NCBI GenBank assembly: GCA_020073485.1
Contig: JAIQFB010000026.1
Location: forward strand, 1 to 64,000
Direction: 5' to 3'
Source: Terriglobia bacterium
Lineage (GTDB): Bacteria > Acidobacteriota > Terriglobia > Acidiferrales > UBA7541
Length of the DNA stretch: 64,000 bases
Below the pieces are notes generated by a model. The model was not told the origin of the DNA and searched no databases. It saw nothing but the letters and a program-made list of their open reading frames with translations. Numbering within the stretch: position 1 is the first letter of the stretch; every line of letters starts with the position of its first letter. Below, one piece after another: positions 27,269 through 36,694 of this stretch. The position numbers and the translations under genes are program-made.

Positions 27269-27754
27269 ATGACAACGCAAATCATTGGAAACAATAGCCA
27301 GAGAAAGATTCGCGGTTATACGCTCATTGAACTACTGATGGGGTTGTTGATTGGCTCAATTTTGTCGGCAATGGCCATACCCCAAGTGAGGTCACAGATT
27401 CTCCAATATCGCCTGCAGGGCGCTGTTTCCAGCGCGACCTGGGCGATTCAGTCCACGCGCTATCAGTCGTTGACGGAAGGCTATCCGTATCAGGTGGTCT
27501 TCACGAAATCGAACAACCAATATCAGGTGCGGGATTTGCCCACTGGGGCGACTTCGTACGCCAATATCGGGTCAGCCGTACCGCTATCGGGTTCGCCGGT
27601 TGCGCTGAACCAGGATACGACATTGCAATTCTTGCCGAACGGTTCCGTGACTGCCACGGTCGGCGCGCAGAATTTCACGATCACATACCAAGGGTTCTGC
27701 CAGAAAGTGAACGTAACCAACTATGGGAACATATCGCTCTCCTCTTGCCCATAA
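27269..27754 (+). CDS. GspH/FimT-type pseudopilin
   Basis: The 161-residue protein has a type III prepilin signal: a basic leader ending RKIRG, then YTLIELLMGLLIGSILSAMA, the transmembrane spine with Glu at position +5. Prepilin peptidase would cut after the glycine. The ~120-residue C-terminal globular part contains two cysteines (FCQKV and the terminal SSCP) that could form a disulfide. Minor pilins of this kind prime type IV pilus or type II secretion filaments. It is the first gene of a four-gene operon and overlaps the next by 32 bases if the long start there is used. Confidence 0.88.
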   Translation: MTTQIIGNNSQRKIRGYTLIELLMGLLIGSILSAMAIPQVRSQILQYRLQGAVSSATWAIQSTRYQSLTEGYPYQVVFTKSNNQYQVRDLPTGATSYANIGSAVPLSGSPVALNQDTTLQFLPNGSVTATVGAQNFTITYQGFCQKVNVTNYGNISLSSCP

Positions 27755-28349
27755 GCGGAGCGGGATGGCAGGTTTCACTCTGCTCGAAACTGTGTTTGCC
27801 ATTGGCATTCTGACTATTGGCTTGGTGGCTATGGCTGCGCTCGTTGCCAACACGCTCAGTGGCACCGCGCGTTCCGGCTACATCGGACTGGCGACAACGC
27901 TGGCATCGGAAAAGCTTGAGGATCTGAACCGGTGGCCCTCGCAGGATCCCAATGTCGCCGTGCCCGCCGCGTCCACCACGGCGGGAAGCCTGACTTCCGA
28001 CGTAGTCCAGAGCGTAACCATCGGCGCGGTTACCGAAGCGGTCGGCTACTACGATGAAGTTATCCTCTCTACGGCGGGAGGAGCAGTTTCGGAAACGCGC
28101 ACCAGTCTCGATAGCAGCGGTAATCTTCAATATACGACGACCACGCATACAGCGGATGGAGTCGTGACAACGGGATCGCCAAGCAGCGTTTCTCCAAGTA
28201 CTTCCGGAGCGACTTCATTCAAGCGCCGTTGGATTATCGAAAAGGATCAACCGGTCGCGGGCGTCAACCGCATCACGGTATTGGTGACTCTGATGAATCA
28301 GCCCGCGGGACCTCCGGTTTCATTTCAGTTAAGTATGGTGCGGCCATGA
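27723..28349 (+). CDS. PilV-like minor pilin
   Basis: The 208-residue protein has the prepilin motif MAG-FTLLETVFAIGILTIGLVAMAA. The ATG at 27723 gives a 17-residue leader and a 32-base overlap with the previous gene. A start at 27765 would leave only a three-residue leader, so the longer form is preferred. The globular part is Ser/Thr-rich and ends in a strand-like ITVLVTLMNQPAGPP. PilV-type proteins sit in the initiation complex of type IV pili. Its stop overlaps the next ATG (ATGA). Confidence 0.86.
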   Translation: MGTYRSPLAHKRSGMAGFTLLETVFAIGILTIGLVAMAALVANTLSGTARSGYIGLATTLASEKLEDLNRWPSQDPNVAVPAASTTAGSLTSDVVQSVTIGAVTEAVGYYDEVILSTAGGAVSETRTSLDSSGNLQYTTTTHTADGVVTTGSPSSVSPSTSGATSFKRRWIIEKDQPVAGVNRITVLVTLMNQPAGPPVSFQLSMVRP

Positions 28350-29425
28350 AAATATTCCCGCGAAGAAAATGTTCCGAAAATGCGCGCCCCAAAAAAGGTT
28401 CGGCGGGATTCACTCTGGTCGAATTGCTGGTGGCTGCAGCCGTGTTCCTTGTCGTGGCAGGGGCTGCTTTCACATTACTGGCAAGGCACCAACCGTTATT
28501 CAACCGGCAGCAGAACATCGCGGGGCTGAATATCAGCATGCGGAACGCTGCCGCGCAGATGCAGATTGACATTGTCAATGCGGGCACCGGTTACTATGTG
28601 GGAGCGAACATTCCCGGCTGGCCGATCGGAGTCACCATTCAGAACAGCAATCCGGGAACAGGTTGCAACAATTCTGCAACCTACACATATACGGCAACCT
28701 GTTTTGATACTTTGAACGTGATCGGAGTTGACCCGAACACACCTCCCACCCACCCGACGGACAGCGGCAGTAATTGTGTCAGCACGACAAGCTCAATTCT
28801 CTTTGCGACTCCGACAGGCACCACCACCCTGGCGCAACTCGCCGCAGATTATCACACCGGCGATCAGATTCTTGTGGTCAAGAGTGACGGTTCACAGATG
28901 ACCACGGCCATATTGACCCAGAACGGCCAGGTGACCGGTGGAAAAGTGCAATTGCAGCACAATCCGACGGGCGCCGCGGGTCTGAATTCCTCTACCTACG
29001 ACCCACTTGGAATTACCACGACAACCAACGATAAGCTGGGGGATACGTTCTGCGCCCCCGACTGGGTCATGAAGATTTCTCCAGTCAAGTATTCAGTGGA
29101 CGTCTCAAATTCCGCTGACCCCAAGCTCACGCGGACGGCGGCGGGTGTCACTTCCGTGCTGGCCGATCAGATCATTGGTTTTAAGGTCGGCGCCGCCACC
29201 TGGAACAGTTCGGCGGACACGGATACCGTCTCGTATTCCTTCGATCCGTCCACGTACGGCAACGATTTCACTCTAGTTCGCTCGGTGCGGATTTCCATGA
29301 TTGGACGAACTCCCCCGGTAATGAATGTCGCGAACACGTTTCGGAATTCATTTGACCAGGGGCCTTACCAGATTGAAGGACTCTCGGTCGTAGTTAATCC
29401 ACGAAACTTGAGCATGCGGGATTAG
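28346..29425 (+). CDS. PilW-like minor pilin
   Basis: The 359-residue protein begins at the ATG overlapping the PilV stop (ATGA), giving MKIFPRRKCSENARPKKGSAG-FTLVELLVAAAVFLVVAG; the reading frame is open upstream but non-homologous. Prepilin cleavage is expected before FTLVELL. The C-terminal region is large and Thr-rich with several cysteines and ends in PYQIEGLSVVVNPRNLSMRD. PilW works with PilV and PilX in pilus assembly. The family assignment rests on position, length and the N-terminal motif; the globular domain is too divergent to identify by eye. Confidence 0.85.
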   Translation: MKIFPRRKCSENARPKKGSAGFTLVELLVAAAVFLVVAGAAFTLLARHQPLFNRQQNIAGLNISMRNAAAQMQIDIVNAGTGYYVGANIPGWPIGVTIQNSNPGTGCNNSATYTYTATCFDTLNVIGVDPNTPPTHPTDSGSNCVSTTSSILFATPTGTTTLAQLAADYHTGDQILVVKSDGSQMTTAILTQNGQVTGGKVQLQHNPTGAAGLNSSTYDPLGITTTTNDKLGDTFCAPDWVMKISPVKYSVDVSNSADPKLTRTAAGVTSVLADQIIGFKVGAATWNSSADTDTVSYSFDPSTYGNDFTLVRSVRISMIGRTPPVMNVANTFRNSFDQGPYQIEGLSVVVNPRNLSMRD

Positions 29426-29433
29426 GAAATCAT

Positions 29434-31317
29434 ATGAGACTAGCACAGCCTCGGATCGCGAGACGTTCGAGCACGCGCGGCATCGCTCTCATCACAACAT
29501 TACTGCTTCTTTCCATCTTCTCTGTGATGACCATTGCGATGGTCATTGCCTTGAATTCAGACGTGCTTATTAACGGCTATTACCGGAATTTCAGAGGCTC
29601 GTTCTATGCTGCTGACTCCGGCTTAAATATCGCACGGCAGTATCTGGTGAACCAGTTGACGGCAGCCGTTCCGGCAAACTTTTCGGCCTCTTCCGGTTCG
29701 CCGGTCCCCGCGGGCACTGAAGCGACGGTCCTATCGGGCCTTACAACGCTCTATGGAAGTATTAACGCAAACACTAGAATCAACCAGGGACAGGGGACAT
29801 CCTCTTGGCCCGAAGCATTCAAGATTTCAGCGGCTAGCCTGCAGCTTGTGACCTCTCCGGCACAACCTCAAGTTTCCAAGGATTCCAAGGGCAACATCAC
29901 CGGCTATTCCTACACCTATAATTATTCGCTGACCGCTGTCGGCCAAACCAGATCGAACGAGCAGACCACGCTGGACGATCAAGGGAGCGTTATTCTGAAT
30001 CTGCAGACCGTCCCGGCCGGCGGCGTGACCACCAGTTTCGCTGCCTGGGGTACCTTCATCAACAATTATCCCATTTGTAGCGCGCCCTTCGTTCCGGGAA
30101 CTTTGACTGGTCCTTTCTTCACGAATGATGCCTGGACATTCGGGAGCACCGGCGCCTATATCTTCACCGATCCGGTCGGAAGCGCTTCCGCCAATGCGGG
30201 CTATTACTTCTCCAATGGCCAATGCGATCAGATAGCCGGAGCTTCTGACAAGAAGGGGAACACCACGATCAAACCGACCTTTCAGGCCGGATTCAATCTG
30301 GGTCAAAACCCGCTTCCCCTGCCTGCAAATGATTTCAACCAGAAGGAAGCCGTTGTGGACGGCTTGGGAGATGGTTCGGCATTTTCACTGACCACGCTGA
30401 AGAACGCCGCTGGAACCAATTACTCTGCCGGCGCTACCAGCGGCGTCTATATGCCCTTTACGACCACGACGAGCTCTACTTGCTCGACAGCCCCCTGCGT
30501 TTCGGGCGGGGGAATTTATGTGGAAGGAAATGCAGGGGTCACGCTGGCGGCAGCCACAAATTCATCTACGGGTGCACCTCAGCAAGTGTTCACCATTGTA
30601 CAGGGTTCCACAACCACGACAGTCACGCTGGATTTTGGTACCAGTAGCATTTCTCCGACGACCACGTTTAAAACAGTCACCGGAGGCACGACCTCAACAC
30701 AGACTCTCAACGGCTTGCCTATGAATGCCACAACTTCGCCTCCCTCCGAAGCGGCAATGCTCTATGTCGACGGCAACATTACTTCGTTGGCGGGCGCTTC
30801 CGGCCAACCGGCCATTCAAGACGGCTCAGCAGTGACCGTTACCGCGGCAAATAACGTCACAATCACGGGAGACATCAAGTACAAAACGGAACCCGTCACG
30901 CTCACGCAAAATCAAGTTCCCGGAACCCCGGCCGACACTCCAATTCCGGGCAACGACAAGGGACAAGTCCTGGGAATTTATACAGCGACTGGCGATATTC
31001 AGCTGAAGGTCCCTACCAACAATCAAAATCTTGAGGTGGACGCTTCGCTTGCCATGATTTCTCAATCCGGCAGCGGAGGCCTGATTGACACCTGGAACCA
31101 GATTAATACCCTTACCATCGTTGGCGGTCGCATTGCCAATCAAGCCAAGCAAGGCAATATTACGACTCGAAATATTTATTTTGATCGGCGATTCACACAG
31201 GGAGGATTTGCGCCTCCCTGGTTCCCATCGACCACCATTACTCCACCCGCAACCAGTTCTGCGACCGTAACCTCCTCGGTTCAGAGAGTTCGGTGGCTTG
31301 ACCAATCTTCCTATTAA
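29434..31317 (+). CDS. PilX-like pilus assembly protein, long form
   Basis: The 627-residue protein has the PilX N-terminal pattern: a basic leader RRSSTRGIALITTLLLLSIFSV, a transmembrane helix, then YYRNFRGSFYAADSGLNIARQ. PilX proteins are usually below 250 residues; here a ~550-residue Gly/Ser/Thr-rich beta-type extension follows, resembling the large bactofilin-like or adhesin-like tails of acidobacterial and deltaproteobacterial homologues. It begins eight bases after pilW and is the last gene before a strong terminator. No PilY1 adhesin gene is present, so the long tail may supply that role (inference). Confidence 0.82.
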   Translation: MRLAQPRIARRSSTRGIALITTLLLLSIFSVMTIAMVIALNSDVLINGYYRNFRGSFYAADSGLNIARQYLVNQLTAAVPANFSASSGSPVPAGTEATVLSGLTTLYGSINANTRINQGQGTSSWPEAFKISAASLQLVTSPAQPQVSKDSKGNITGYSYTYNYSLTAVGQTRSNEQTTLDDQGSVILNLQTVPAGGVTTSFAAWGTFINNYPICSAPFVPGTLTGPFFTNDAWTFGSTGAYIFTDPVGSASANAGYYFSNGQCDQIAGASDKKGNTTIKPTFQAGFNLGQNPLPLPANDFNQKEAVVDGLGDGSAFSLTTLKNAAGTNYSAGATSGVYMPFTTTTSSTCSTAPCVSGGGIYVEGNAGVTLAAATNSSTGAPQQVFTIVQGSTTTTVTLDFGTSSISPTTTFKTVTGGTTSTQTLNGLPMNATTSPPSEAAMLYVDGNITSLAGASGQPAIQDGSAVTVTAANNVTITGDIKYKTEPVTLTQNQVPGTPADTPIPGNDKGQVLGIYTATGDIQLKVPTNNQNLEVDASLAMISQSGSGGLIDTWNQINTLTIVGGRIANQAKQGNITTRNIYFDRRFTQGGFAPPWFPSTTITPPATSSATVTSSVQRVRWLDQSSY

Positions 31318-31347
31318 CGGACCGCTTCTATCTTGTTTTTTGCTTGG

Positions 31348-31379
31348 ACCCAACCCCCGCGGGGGTTGGGTTTTGTTTT
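31348..31379 (+). terminator. Rho-independent terminator of the pilin operon
   Basis: The perfect palindrome ACCCAACCCCC-GC-GGGGGTTGGGT (31348-31371) is followed by TTTGTTTTC. It lies 31 bases after the PilX stop. On the minus strand the hairpin is followed by A-rich sequence, so it terminates plus-strand transcription mainly. Confidence 0.9.
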
Positions 31380-31435
31380 CAGGGGTGAGTCGCGAACGAT
31401 TCGTTGCGCGGAATTTGAGACTTGGCGGATCGAGC

Positions 31436-32689
31436 CTATGGCCCGGGCCGGATGCGAGCGGAAAATGGCGCCGCAGGCGCAGGAACCGTGCATGCGAATT
31501 GCGCGGGCCAGCCCGGGTCGGTCACGGAGTTGCGGCAGATCGAAGTGAGATTGTAGATGATGTTGCCCAGGGTGACCGGGCCATCCAGCGGCTCGGCGTA
31601 AATCTGATAGTTCTGCGCGCTTCCCACCTTCAATTTTTCCAGGAAAAACGAACCGTCGAAGACCGCCGGGCCGGGATCGCTGCAACTCCATCCCGCCATC
31701 ACTGCGGAGACCACGGCCCCCGTGGCGTTATCCACGGCCACGACCTGCGCGGGGAAAATGCCGGTCACCCCCGCAGGGGACACCGGCAGCGCCAGCGGAT
31801 TTGCGGGCAAGACGCGCCCGGAAATCGCGCCGGAATGCGCGGCGTCGCCCGGGTCGGGATAGAGCACGCGCAAGCCGGTGCGGTCGTCGTCGGAAAGCTG
31901 CGCATCGGGAAAGCCGGCGGTTGGCCGCGTGCCGGTGAACTGTCCGGGAGGCGGCGCGAAGGGAAACATCATGGCTCGCCACACGCCCGAATGGCCGAAT
32001 CCAATCGAGTGCCCGAGTTCGTGCGTCAGGATGGATTCCAGGTCGTAGGAATTCGGATTCAGCGGGAGCGCCGCCGGAGTGGCAAAGCTCGTGTTCGGAT
32101 CGCCGGGCCGCAGCAGGACATCGGCATCGAGAATTTCGCCGACAAACGTTGCGGGCGGCGTGGAAGGCGAAAGCTGCTCGCCCAGCGTATCGGCCGTGAC
32201 CACGCGCGTAAACGCCAGCACGCCGAACGCAAACCCGGCGTCGTCCTGATGAAAACAGATCGAATTCATCCCGTCCGCTGGTGTGCACGCCGCGGCCGTC
32301 GCCGTGCGCTGCAGCGTGCCCAGCGACGTCGGAGTGAGCGACGTGCCGGAAACGTCCGTCCACGCCGCCAGCGATTGCTGAATCACGGTTTCAATCTCAT
32401 TGAGTTGCCCGTCCGGCGTCTGGTCCGCCGTCTTGATCGTGGCCGGACTGGTTCCGAGCGACGTGCTCCACTGCCGGTTGATTGCGCCCGGCGTCGAGAC
32501 ATCGAAGCGCGTGGGTTGCGGGCAGGATGTGCCGCCCGACAGCGATGCGGATTGACGCATGTCGCCGACGGACGTACCCAAGGCGTACGCTCCCGATGAA
32601 ATTTCCGTGACCTGCAGCAGGAACATCCACGCCAGCGCCCAGCAAGCCGTCTTTCGCGGGAGGGAAATTTTCCAGGCCCGGGTGCTCAT
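31436..32689 (-). CDS. Secreted matrixin-type zinc metalloprotease
   Basis: The 417-residue protein has an N-terminal hydrophobic signal (ACWALAWMFLLQVTEISSGAYA). The metzincin zinc site is HELGHSIGFGHS, the HExxHxxGxxH pattern, and the Met-turn is AMMFPF about 15 residues later. This places it in the M10/matrixin group, acting outside the cytoplasm. The region after the catalytic domain (about 300-417) may be a carboxypeptidase-regulatory-like or beta-sandwich domain. Its start overlaps the stop of the upstream exported protein by four bases. It converges with the pilin operon, separated by a terminator. Confidence 0.88.
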   Translation of the reverse strand: MSTRAWKISLPRKTACWALAWMFLLQVTEISSGAYALGTSVGDMRQSASLSGGTSCPQPTRFDVSTPGAINRQWSTSLGTSPATIKTADQTPDGQLNEIETVIQQSLAAWTDVSGTSLTPTSLGTLQRTATAAACTPADGMNSICFHQDDAGFAFGVLAFTRVVTADTLGEQLSPSTPPATFVGEILDADVLLRPGDPNTSFATPAALPLNPNSYDLESILTHELGHSIGFGHSGVWRAMMFPFAPPPGQFTGTRPTAGFPDAQLSDDDRTGLRVLYPDPGDAAHSGAISGRVLPANPLALPVSPAGVTGIFPAQVVAVDNATGAVVSAVMAGWSCSDPGPAVFDGSFFLEKLKVGSAQNYQIYAEPLDGPVTLGNIIYNLTSICRNSVTDPGWPAQFACTVPAPAAPFSARIRPGP

Positions 32690-33270
32690 CGCGATTTCTC
32701 CTGCGCCCGCGCGATGGCCGCGGCCACTCGCGCGTGAAAAAGGTCCATGGGCATTTTGCGGACGCCCTCGGCGCGAAACGTCCGCGTGGCCGCGTCGAAC
32801 ACTACAAACCCGCAGGAATCCTGCGTCACGATTTCGCTCCGGCTGACCGGGTCCTCCGCGATCCGAAAGGTGCCCTCCACCCAGCCCGCCACCGAATATC
32901 CGCCGGTGCGCGCGCGCTCCAGAAACACGACGGCCTGTTCACCGGGGCTGAATTTGGGCGTCCCGTCCACCGCGGCGGTCAAGTGGCCGACCTTCCCGCC
33001 CGGCAGGCGGACCGCGACTTGCGCAGGCAGGCTCCCCTTCAGGGTTTCGATCACATCGAACATGGTGACCGTCCAGATGGCCCCGTTCTCCCATCGCGAT
33101 TCGGCGCCGACGCAGCGCACGCGGGCCACGCTGTCCGCGGCCGCAGCCAGCTGATCGAGGCTGAGCCGCGCCAGCGTCGTGGCCCGCAGCGCGGGCAGCA
33201 GGGAAAATGCCAGGACGATCGCGATGGTTTGAAGTTTCGTTTTCATCGGTTTTCTCGTCAGCTTTCTCAT
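32686..33270 (-). CDS. Exported protein of unknown function
   Basis: The 194-residue protein starts at an ATG that shares one base with the stop of the Ig lipoprotein gene; an internal ATG (33246) would also leave a signal peptide (MKTKLQTIAIVLAFSLLPAL, cleavage near LRA). The mature part has strands typical of an OB-like or beta-barrel fold, such as GAIWTVTMFDVIETLKGSLP and GTPKFSPGEQAVVFLERA. I recognise the general pattern of exported proteins encoded beside matrixin proteases but no named domain. The stop overlaps the protease gene by four bases, so the two are likely made together. Confidence 0.75.
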   Translation of the reverse strand: MRKLTRKPMKTKLQTIAIVLAFSLLPALRATTLARLSLDQLAAAADSVARVRCVGAESRWENGAIWTVTMFDVIETLKGSLPAQVAVRLPGGKVGHLTAAVDGTPKFSPGEQAVVFLERARTGGYSVAGWVEGTFRIAEDPVSRSEIVTQDSCGFVVFDAATRTFRAEGVRKMPMDLFHARVAAAIARAQEKSR

Positions 33271-35834
33271 CAGCGCACCTCCAGAATTCCGCTTCCCGCC
33301 GCCATGTCCTTAGCGGGATTTTGCACAAACAAAGTTCGCGCGCCCGCGGCGGAGTTTGCCGGAATCTGCAGCGTCAAATGCAGGATTCCAAACCCCAGAG
33401 GCTCGCGATTGACGATGGTGATATCGGGCACGGTCGGCCCGCTCACGCTATAGGTGAAGGAAGGATCCAGGCCGCTGACCGAAAACACGCACAGGTCCGC
33501 CGAGGCCACGCCGGAAGGCGGGCGCACGAGGATCACCGGGCTATCGGCCAGCGCGCAGGAATTGGAAAACACCGAATACACCCCGATCGCGCCGATATCC
33601 AAACCCACATTTCCGGAGGCGTTCGACCCGCCATTGGTGCTCAGGTCGGCGACCACAATATTTTTTCCCGTCGCCGAAGGCGCTCCGGGCGTCAGTGGAA
33701 TTGCGCCGCTCGCCGAGCCCGCCGCCAGCACCACGAAACTCGCAATATTGGAAATCGCTCCGCCGGGATTTTGCGCCCAAACCGAGAAGCTACCCGCGGA
33801 CTGCAAGTCGGCTGCCGAAAGGGAAGTCGTACACACGCTGCTGGACGCGCAAATCGTTGTCCCGGGAGTTCCCGCGACCAGCATGATCGAGCCGGGGCCG
33901 GGATTCGACGGGGCGAAGTTACTCCCCGCGATGGCCAGCGTGAATCCTCCCGCGGAGCCCGCCGCCGCGCTGGACGGCGCAAGCGACGCGATAAACGGGC
34001 CGGTGGAGATCGTCACCGTGGCCGCCGCCGTTTGGCTGGTGTCCGCCGAACTCGTGGCCACCACGTTAATGCGATTGGGCGAGGGAGCGAACGCGGGAGC
34101 TGTGTACATGCCCAAAGAATCAATCGATCCGCAAGCCCCGGAAACGCCGCACGCACTTCCGGTCACGTTCCAGAGGACTTGCTGGTTGCTGGCGCCGACG
34201 ACGGTGGCGGTGAACGGTTGTTGTGCGCCGTTTGGGACTGTGACGCTCCCCGGGAGAACGTTGAGGACGAGATGCGGCAGGATCGTTACACTGGCCGAGC
34301 TGCTGGTGTTCCCGTCGGCCTGGCTGGTGGCCGTGATGCTCACCGGATTCGGAAACGGGATGCCCGCAGGGGCCAGATAATCGATGCTGCCGCCGCCAAT
34401 CGTTACCGGATGGCACGGATCGCTCCCGGTCGCGCAGATCTGTCCCACGGCAGTGTTTCCTCCAGGGACGCCGCCGACCGTCCAGGCAAAATTCTGGTTC
34501 GAGGTGAAGTTTGCGCGCGCAGTGAACGTCTGCCGCTGCCCGCTGACGCGCGTGGAGATGGGGGGCGCGAGCGTGACGCTGATCCCGGTGGTAAGCGTGA
34601 CGATCGCGTACGCGGAAATATTCGGATTGGCATTGCTGCTGGCCCGTACCGTGACCGTGCTTCCCGGCGGAAGCGCCACCGGCGCCGTGTACGTGGTGTT
34701 ATTGGGATCGGTCTGTGAATTCAGAATCGTTCCGACCAGGGAGTTTCCCCCGACCACGCCGTTGACATCCCAGGTCACCGTAGTGTCGGAAGCTCCTGTC
34801 ACTTGCGCTTGAAACGCCTGCGTGCCGCCCAGCACCAGCGTCGCCGACGTCGGCGTCACCGAAACAGTCAGCGACGCAATTATCGTTGCGGAAACCGTGA
34901 CCGCCTTGGAGTGATCCGCGGCGGGTGTCGCCGTAATCTGTACCGTGGCGGGCGCCGGAGGCGTGTCTGGCGCGGAGTATGCTCCGCTCGCGGAAATCGT
35001 TCCACAGGCCGCGCCCGTGCAACCCGCTCCCGAAACACTCCAGGCCACAGCGCGGCTCGGATTCGAGTTGGCAGCGGGAGTCACCACCGCCGTGTAGTTG
35101 ACCACCGTTCGCGTGAAGACCGTCAAGGGCCCGCTAAGATTCAGCGTGAACGAACTGGTGAGGTTGATGGACGCGGTGGCGCTTTTTGAGGGGTCCGCAA
35201 TGCTGGTGGCGGTCAGTGTAATGCTGGTGACGGCGGGAAGAATTTGCGGGGCCGTGTAGGTTCCGTTGGCATCCACGATCCCGCAGGAAGCTCCCGTGCA
35301 TCCGGTCTCGGAGACGACCCAGGTGAAGCTGGGATTGGGTTTTCCCATGGATGTCACAGTTCCCGAAAACGCGAACGATGCGCCAAGCTCCACCGAACTC
35401 GTTGCCGGCGAGATGGAAACGGAGACATCGCTGGTGATCTTCACGGAGGCTGACGCCGTTTTGGAAGGGTCGTCGACGCTGGCGGCCTGCACGGTCACAG
35501 CTCCGGACGCCAGCAGAGCGCCCGGCGCGGTGTACAGGCCGGTCGCATCGATGGTTCCCACTGCCGGATTTCCTCCCGCAATTCCGTTCACGCTCCAGGT
35601 AACTCCCGAGGTGGTTGCATTGTTCAAGGTTGCCGTGAACAGTTGCGCCTCTCCGAGCAAGATGGAGGCCGAGGACGGTGAGACGCTGATGGTCAGGGGA
35701 GGAGGCTGTGACGGGCCTGAACCAACGACTCCGCCACAGCCCAGGAGAGACGCAATCAGAAGTATCGCGGGGCACCCTTGAAGCAGCTTTCGAGTCAGAT
35801 AGCGGCGTCCGCGATATTCCGCGCTTGCTTCCAT
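33270..35834 (-). CDS. Large Ig-repeat lipoprotein
   Basis: The 854-residue protein has a lipobox SLLGCGG (lipidated C33). At least six tandem bacterial Ig-like repeats follow, each beginning in the style of TISVSPSSASILLGEAQLF and containing WSVNG...GTIDATGLYTAP. Then comes an IPT/TIG-like domain near IASLAPSSAAAGSAGGFTL and a C-terminal beta domain. Repeats 3 to 6 have diverged. Similar proteins are abundant in Acidobacteriota and are thought to be surface-anchored adhesion or binding proteins; no specific ligand can be read. It heads a three-gene overlapping operon with the exported protein and the protease. Confidence 0.85.
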   Translation of the reverse strand: MEASAEYRGRRYLTRKLLQGCPAILLIASLLGCGGVVGSGPSQPPPLTISVSPSSASILLGEAQLFTATLNNATTSGVTWSVNGIAGGNPAVGTIDATGLYTAPGALLASGAVTVQAASVDDPSKTASASVKITSDVSVSISPATSSVELGASFAFSGTVTSMGKPNPSFTWVVSETGCTGASCGIVDANGTYTAPQILPAVTSITLTATSIADPSKSATASINLTSSFTLNLSGPLTVFTRTVVNYTAVVTPAANSNPSRAVAWSVSGAGCTGAACGTISASGAYSAPDTPPAPATVQITATPAADHSKAVTVSATIIASLTVSVTPTSATLVLGGTQAFQAQVTGASDTTVTWDVNGVVGGNSLVGTILNSQTDPNNTTYTAPVALPPGSTVTVRASSNANPNISAYAIVTLTTGISVTLAPPISTRVSGQRQTFTARANFTSNQNFAWTVGGVPGGNTAVGQICATGSDPCHPVTIGGGSIDYLAPAGIPFPNPVSITATSQADGNTSSSASVTILPHLVLNVLPGSVTVPNGAQQPFTATVVGASNQQVLWNVTGSACGVSGACGSIDSLGMYTAPAFAPSPNRINVVATSSADTSQTAAATVTISTGPFIASLAPSSAAAGSAGGFTLAIAGSNFAPSNPGPGSIMLVAGTPGTTICASSSVCTTSLSAADLQSAGSFSVWAQNPGGAISNIASFVVLAAGSASGAIPLTPGAPSATGKNIVVADLSTNGGSNASGNVGLDIGAIGVYSVFSNSCALADSPVILVRPPSGVASADLCVFSVSGLDPSFTYSVSGPTVPDITIVNREPLGFGILHLTLQIPANSAAGARTLFVQNPAKDMAAGSGILEVR

Positions 35835-36208
35835 TGCTTGCTGAAATGCACGCGTTGTGCCAGTGCGGTGCGATCGCGGAAATGCATTCGCCGCGGGTTT
35901 CGGAGCTCGCTGTCGTGAGTTCGATTTTCGTGAGTAACGCTTCCGTTTTCAGCGCGTTGCTGAAATTTCGTGCGAGGAATTTGGCTGGCCGATCGACGGG
36001 AAATGCCGTTTCAGATTCTTCCACGGCATTGGCTCCGATTCTCGACTTGGGAAAACCGCACCGACCTCGTGTTTCGTTTTGGATCAGCCTCGTTTCCCAC
36101 TGGCATTCATTGCCCGCCCCTGCTCCTCATCGATCTCCCTATTCTCTAAACCTCCTCCCATTCCGCAACATTGTTGACTTCCCAATCCGCGCCCGGAATA
36201 ATCCTCTC
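35835..36208. other. Divergent intergenic region
   Basis: This 374-base gap separates the Ig lipoprotein gene (minus) and a small plus-strand gene and should contain both promoters. A frame continuous with the downstream gene is open through it but has no homology or start signal. No repeat or RNA was seen. Confidence 0.45.
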
Positions 36209-36574
36209 ATGCCGCGTCCCGAAGCCGCCCACCGCGTCAAGAGCTACTCCGCAGCCACCGGCTACGTGTACCAATATTATTTTTACGAAGTGGAAAAGAC
36301 GCGCCGCGGAAATCTCGCCGGTACCGAATATGTCTACATGGCTTCGGTGGACCGGCAGCGTGTGTTTCCCGTGAAGGTTTTTGTGGGCAAGGACGCGCTG
36401 GAAAAATGGTCCGCGCGCACCGGCCAGCAGTTGACCGGCACCGAGGAATACGCCATCGCCAAGATGCGCCTGTTCCAGGCCTTTGACGAAATCGAAGACC
36501 TCGCCGCCAAGTCGCCCGACCTAAGGGCCGACGACTCGAACCTGGAAACTCTGCTCGCCCAGCTCGATCTCTAG
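36209..36574 (+). CDS. Small conserved-looking cytoplasmic protein
   Basis: The 121-residue protein starts at MPRPEAAHRVKSYSAATG; the frame is open upstream but without coding character. It contains no signal peptide or membrane segment. The first half (YVYQYYFYEVEKTRRG and YVYMASVDRQRVFPVKVFV) reads as a small beta-sheet domain and the last third (EYAIAKMRLFQAFDEIED) as a helix. The codon bias matches the genome. No named family was recognised and no Shine-Dalgarno sequence is obvious. Confidence 0.7.
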   Translation: MPRPEAAHRVKSYSAATGYVYQYYFYEVEKTRRGNLAGTEYVYMASVDRQRVFPVKVFVGKDALEKWSARTGQQLTGTEEYAIAKMRLFQAFDEIEDLAAKSPDLRADDSNLETLLAQLDL

Positions 36575-36694
36575 TGGGACAGGCTGCTTTGGTGAGCGAA
36601 GCGAATCATCAGCCTGCAGAGTTTCCTTCCGCACGCATTCAACCCAAACAGTTTCAAGCCTTGGCAAGAAGTCGATTCGGAGCAGGTTTGCGTA

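Noticed and set aside
31348-31371. Perfect palindrome considered as an operator
   Set aside because: The U-rich tail and position after the operon stop make it a terminator.
33207-34718. Plus-strand frame of 503 codons opposite the Ig lipoprotein gene
   Set aside because: It is a shadow of the repeat-rich minus-strand gene; composition is Arg/Gly-rich and without family features.
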